A stretch of 64,000 nt of DNA from positions 1,736,674-1,800,673 of the forward strand of contig NW_004457729.1 of the NCBI RefSeq assembly GCF_000203815.1, given 5' to 3'. How positions within the stretch are numbered: the stretch's first letter is position 1; each line of letters starts with the position of its first letter. Shown here piece after piece: positions 59,573 to 64,000 of the stretch. The position numbers were made by a program, and so were the translations under genes. The notes below the pieces were generated by a model that had not been told where the DNA came from, did no database searches, and saw nothing but the letters and a program-made list of their open reading frames with translations. This DNA comes from Cavenderia fasciculata (taxonomy: Eukaryota > Evosea > Eumycetozoa > Acytosteliales > Cavenderiaceae).

Positions 59573-59828
59573 ATAAATAATATAATATAACATGTATGTG
59601 TATGATACATGCAATTCATTAGATATTATTATTATTATTATTTTAGTAATGGTTAGATTCTTCAAAAGATTTTAATATTAAATTTTTGTGAAGAAGGGTG
59701 TTAAATTAAAATTAATCCGTCAGTCCGACTCATTTGCTTTAAAACCCTTTTTGTTTATTTATTTATTTGTTTGTTTGTTTGCTAGTTGATAAAACATATA
59801 GTTGACTATCATATATATCATTAACAGA

Positions 59829-60744
59829 ATGACAACACAAGAGAAAGTAGGACACTTTTCATCATGCGCTGGTGCAACAAAATGGAGTGATGAAGAAAGA
59901 AAAGCAAGAATAGAACTAGCAGCAACATATAGAATGGTGGCATTGATGGGATGGGACGAGCTTATATACAATCATTTGACTATTCGTATTCCTGGTACTG
60001 AACATATATTACTCAATCCCTTTGGTTTAAGATTCGATGAAGTTACTGCTTCAAGTTTAGTTAAAGTAGGTAAAAATACTACAAATGATTGATTGATTAT
60101 TGATAATGATAATTGATAATGATTTGTTTTGGGATTATATTATTATAATATTTAACTTACTTTGTTTGTTAAACTTATAGTTGGACTTGGATGGTAATTT
60201 AATTGATGAAGGTAGTACAACCTATGGATTTAATAGAACTGGTTATGTAATACATGGAGCCATTCATAGAGCAAGACCAGATATCAATGCAACACTACAC
60301 ACTCATCATGCTTCGATTGTAGCAGTGTCTAGTTTGAAATGTGGATTGGTACATTTCCACCAAAACTCATTCCTCTTTGGAGAGGTTGCCTATCACGACT
60401 ATGAAGGTATCTCTACAGATATTGATGAACAGAAACGTATTGTAGCTGCACTTGGACCAACCTCTAAAAACCTCATTCTTCGTAATCATGGTGTAGTGTC
60501 GTGTGGTTCCACCATCCAAGAAGCATTCTTTTATTTGTATCAGGTGACCAAATCATGCGAGGTACAAATCCAAGCTCTATCTGCCTGTGGAGGTGATGTC
60601 TCCAAACTCAATATTCCTACAAAGGAGATTAGTGACAAATCATTCCGTATCTCTTCACAATTCAACGTTGAAGGTGTTGGTATGAAGGAATGGGATTGTC
60701 TCATTAGAAAGTTGGATAAATTAGATCCATCCTATAAATTGTAA
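59829..60744 (+). CDS. class II aldolase/adducin-domain protein
   Basis: Exon 1 is 59829-60065 and exon 2 is 60181-60744, giving 266 residues. The fold shows WDELIYNHLTIRIPG, LLNPFGLRFDEVTASSLV and the zinc ligands HTHHAS with RNHGVVSCG. These are the residues used by fuculose-phosphate aldolase and ribulose-phosphate epimerase. The substrate is not evident. Proteins of this size with GLHFD/GLRFDEVTASSL motifs are common in fungi and bacteria and are often uncharacterised. It is probably a soluble metal-dependent enzyme. Confidence 0.9.
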
Positions 60745-61076
60745 AAAGAAAAGATAAAAAAAAAAAATAGTATATAGTAAAGTATAGATGAGAGTCGTCC
60801 TTATAACATAGGGACACTGAAAGACTCCGATCGTTTGATTTCAATGCTCATTTCGGCTTTGGAATCGAGATCATCTTAAAATAAAATTATTTTAAAATTA
60901 TTAACAAATATGACCCACACACAGTTAAAAGTGTGAACAAGGTGGAGGTGGGTGGTGTTGAAGAAGAATAGAGTTTTAAAAACTCTGCATTCATTCATTC
61001 ATAATTGTTGTTATATACATATTACTCCTCTCAAAAGAGATAAAGAGATAAAGAGATAAAGAGATAAAGAGAGAGA
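60745..61076. other. spacer with GAGATAAA tandem repeat before the TMEM87-like gene
   Basis: About four 8-bp GAGATAAA units (around 61036-61070) lead into a GA run ending at the ATG at 61077. Nothing else seen. Confidence 0.7.
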
Positions 61077-63127
61077 ATGAAAGAAAGAATCTACTTTTTA
61101 TCTTTATTGGTGTTGTTATTGACAACACATCTACAAGTATCAGATGCTTTTGTTTATCCATTCGATGGAACTGTATGTATTATATTATATTTGAATCTAT
61201 AGATAGTTTATCGATTATAATCGTACTCATATTCATATTCATATTCATATATTATTGTACATTGTTGTTTAGAGCTCACAATTATTTGGATGGAGATCAG
61301 CTCAATATAAAATAGGAGCTTATAATCAATCACCTGGTAATGGACTGTCATATGCATTGATAGAAGGATTGGCAGACATGAATATTAGTAGTAACAATGT
61401 ATTGGTAGATTCTCCTGCCGAGTTGGATATTGTATTCTTTCATAGCGATGACTCTAGCTATCTTGGATTCTCAAGTGGTGACTTTTGTTGTGACAGCGAA
61501 CTCTATCAACAAGGCAAATGTAGTAGACCCGCCAATGTCATTCTACCATCGACTGCAGTATACACTACCACCAAACTTGATGGAATGTCAACTCCTGCAA
61601 CATTGGGAACATTCAATTCTATTAGTTATTACAATATTCATTATACTGATTATTCAACTCCTCAAAGTATTTTACTTGTATGTCTAGATAAATAGATAGA
61701 TAGATAGAGATAGATCAATCTACATAGATAGACACACAAACTAATAGTTCTACTTTTTTTTATTTAGCCATACAATGTTGGAAAAGAAGGTGTTTATTAT
61801 GCCTATTTATTAAGTTGCAATAGTAGAGTTAATCTCAATGCAACTACAGTTCATTTTAGTGGAAAGATTACTTTTATGAATCCATATGGTTATTTAAATG
61901 GTGAAAGACATCCATTTTTAGCTGTAACTATCAATCAATTTATTATATTGAAAGTAATATATATATCAAATCCAATCTAATCATTTGATCTTACTTTTAC
62001 TCTAGTTTTATTTAGTTTTAGCGGTAGCATATCTTTTACTTTCTTTTGGATGGGCATTTTTATCATTCAAACATAGACATACACTATTACCACTTCAATA
62101 TTGGATCTCTTTGGTTTTATTATTAGGCTTTATTGAAACCATGGTACAGTATGGTTCAAATTCAAGTGCCAACAAAAATGGTACCTTTTCAAATGCTTCA
62201 CTTGCTTTTATTTCAATCTTTGTTACTCTCAAAGGTGGTATCTCTAGATTAATCGTTTTACTTTGTTCAATGGGTTATGGTATTTTAATGTAAGAATGAA
62301 TCAAAAATATATTAATATATAAACATAGGTACTTAATCTTTTATCTCTTTCTATATTTTTATAGTCCAACCATTCCACAATTAACAAAATATAAAATAGC
62401 AACACTTACCATTCTATATTGTATATTTAAATCGATACAATATTATTTATGGTTGATTCCAACAGCATCTACCAGTGAACAAGTTACAATGGTATTTTTC
62501 AACTTGGCTGTATCTATCCTCGATGTTGTATTCTATTGGTGGATCTTTTCATCATTTATGAAGATCTTTTCAAGATTATCACTCAAGAAACAAAAGGCTA
62601 AATTGGAAATGTATCAAAAGTTCTTTGTTGCATTGGTCATTTCTGCAGTCCTAACTTTACTTATTATTTTCATTTCAATGTAAATTTATCCACAACTCAA
62701 TCGATAAGAATAATAATAATTAATATTAATTAATTTCCTTTTCTTTTCATATAGTATGGTAAATCATTATAAATCAGCAGATCAAACATGGAAATTTAAT
62801 TGGTTAAGTGTATCTGTTTGGGATGTTCTCTATTTTGGATTATTATGTGTATTGGCATGGATTTGGAAACCAAATGATAACAATCAAAGATACAAATACA
62901 ATGAAGTCGTTGATAATGATGAAGACTCTGCAGATGTTGTTTTACATCCACTTGGATTTGGTACAAGTGGTCTATCTCAACGTTCCAATGTAAATAATGA
63001 CGAAGAGAATGGTACTGCCATCCCAGGCACTGAAGATGGATTAGACTCATCTAATCAAGTTGAAACAATCGATGAACATGAGCAAATGGAAAGATTTAAA
63101 AAAGATTCCTTTAACATGTTTGATTAA
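61077..63127 (+). CDS. TMEM87-type seven-helix Golgi/endosomal membrane protein
   Basis: Six exons: 61077-61172, 61273-61677, 61768-61953, 62006-62289, 62365-62679 and 62755-63127, giving 552 residues. A signal peptide (IYFLSLLVLLLTTHLQVSDA) is followed by a lumenal domain of about 170 residues with cysteines (DFCCDSELYQQGKC). Seven membrane helices come next, among them LVLAVAYLLLSFGWAFLSF, IPTASTSEQVTMVFFNLAVS and WDVLYFGLLCVLAWIW. The cytosolic stretch KPNDNNQRYKYNEV and acidic tail match TMEM87A/B (GOST family with GPR107/108). Animal members are in the Golgi and have been linked to trafficking and mechanosensitivity. Confidence 0.88.
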
Positions 63128-63371
63128 GGTCAACTTTGAATAGAGTAGAACCTACTTTAAAAATCTTATTATATAATATTGTTACTTTTCATCATCTTCT
63201 TCTTTCAATTCATTACTATTTATATTTGTATAAATAAATCTCTACATAAACCCTAAAAATAATACCAATATCCTATGAAATTCTTTCTAATAATATATGT
63301 GCGGTCCAATGAAATGATAATTGTTAAAGAAAGAGTGTACTGATCGATGGTTGATTTAAGAGTTGCGTCAT

Positions 63372-63827
63372 TTAATTGGATCTAAGTGGTGGTGAAATAA
63401 GAATAACACCATCACCTCTTACAAACAACATCTTTATTTTTCTTTTAATACTCTAAAAGGGAGATGGATAGGTCAGTCATTGAAATCTAGGTAGGTAATA
63501 TTATACTATAATATTTGTATATTTACTTTTACAATTTCTTCATCAGTCTCTTCATCCTTTTCAACTACTCTAATTGTTTCTTCAACATCTGATAGAATCA
63601 TATTCAAATGTTGATCATATGCCTAAAAGATAAAAGGGAAGATGATTAAGTTAAGTTTAATGATCATATAACATAGTGCACAATAAAGATGATCTTAGAA
63701 GTGAACATACATGTAACTTTCCTCTTAATTCTCTATCTTGTCTCATCTTTACAAATATTCTTTCATCTAAACTCAATCTAATGAGATCTAATGGTTCTTC
63801 GATAGTTCCTTCGTCTCTCTTTTCCAT
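63372..63827 (-). CDS. lsm3: U6 snRNA-associated protein LSm3
   Basis: Three exons on the minus strand: 63711-63827, 63527-63622 and 63372-63452, giving 97 residues. The sequence is nearly the human protein: [20 protein letters not shown] (Sm1), [20 protein letters not shown] and [15 protein letters not shown] (Sm2). It forms the LSm2-8 ring on U6 snRNA and the LSm1-7 ring in mRNA decay. A short charged N-terminus (MEKRDEGTI) is normal. The promoter lies between 63828 and the window end. Confidence 0.97.
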
Positions 63828-64000
63828 TTTATCTGTTTGTATGTATAAATATAAATATAAATATATATATTAAAAGAAAATGAAACGATCAAGATGCTCA
63901 CTCAATCTAATATCTCTCTGATAATGAAAAAAAAAATAGATTAATGGGGGGTGGGAAGACATTCATAGTTTTTTAGAGAGTCTACCAGTACTATCATATC

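Noticed and set aside
1-64000. tRNA genes, transposons, CRISPR arrays
   Set aside because: I scanned by eye for B-box-like motifs, reverse transcriptase or transposase signatures and spaced repeats and found none. Absence of tRNA should still be checked with a dedicated program.

Overview
The window looks like a piece of a dictyostelid (social amoeba) nuclear chromosome. It is AT-rich. Introns are short (about 55-130 bp) and AT-rich, with GTATGT/GTAAGT donors and TTTTAG-type acceptors. Coding regions carry poly-Asn, poly-Gln and poly-Ser tracts, leaders carry simple repeats, and several genes have typical dictyostelid content (Myb protein with three repeats, polyketide synthase relic, many-domain RasGEF). 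Codon use is less extremely AT-rich than in Dictyostelium discoideum, so another dictyostelid group is likely; I cannot name the species. I saw no tRNA, rRNA, CRISPR array or recognisable transposon.

Layout. 0-6 kb: a possible terminal exon, a small secreted Cys protein, a large R3H/G-patch (Sqs1-like) splicing-type protein and a TMEM223-like mitochondrial protein. 6.6-16 kb: a polyketide synthase relic, a kinesin-7, a tiny two-TM protein, an Arb2/FAM172-type protein, an enoyl-CoA hydratase-family protein and a peroxiredoxin. 14.6-18.3 kb: a gene joining a voltage-sensor-like membrane module to a RasGEF. 20.4-22.1 kb: a three-repeat Myb gene, followed upstream by more than 6 kb with no convincing gene. 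29-36 kb: an orphan HTH-like protein, a mitochondrial carrier, gamma-secretase subunit Aph-1 and a membrane-anchored cytochrome b5. 36.5-44.4 kb: a Rel/IPT/ankyrin-like regulator, a SIKE/FGFR1OP2-like coiled-coil protein, an EF-hand protein and RNase H2 subunit A. 45-53 kb: an amino-acid permease with a duplicated scrap beside it, LUC7, an RMDN-type TPR protein and a very acidic protein. 53.8-64 kb: an SDR, Integrator subunit 9, an XPNPEP3-type aminopeptidase, a class II aldolase/adducin protein, a TMEM87-type membrane protein and LSm3.

The genes do not form one pathway; this is ordinary mixed eukaryotic gene order. RNA processing recurs (Sqs1-like, LUC7, INTS9, LSm3), as do mitochondrial proteins (TMEM223, enoyl-CoA hydratase family, carrier, XPNPEP3). 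The two most striking genes are the voltage-sensor/RasGEF fusion (14626-18306) and the Rel-like/IPT/ankyrin protein (36505-40861), whose order of parts recalls NF-kB p105. Exon structures were deduced by eye from splice signals, reading phase and family similarity. Two conserved genes (TMEM223-like and INTS9) each seem to carry a one-base frame break that could be real or an assembly error.
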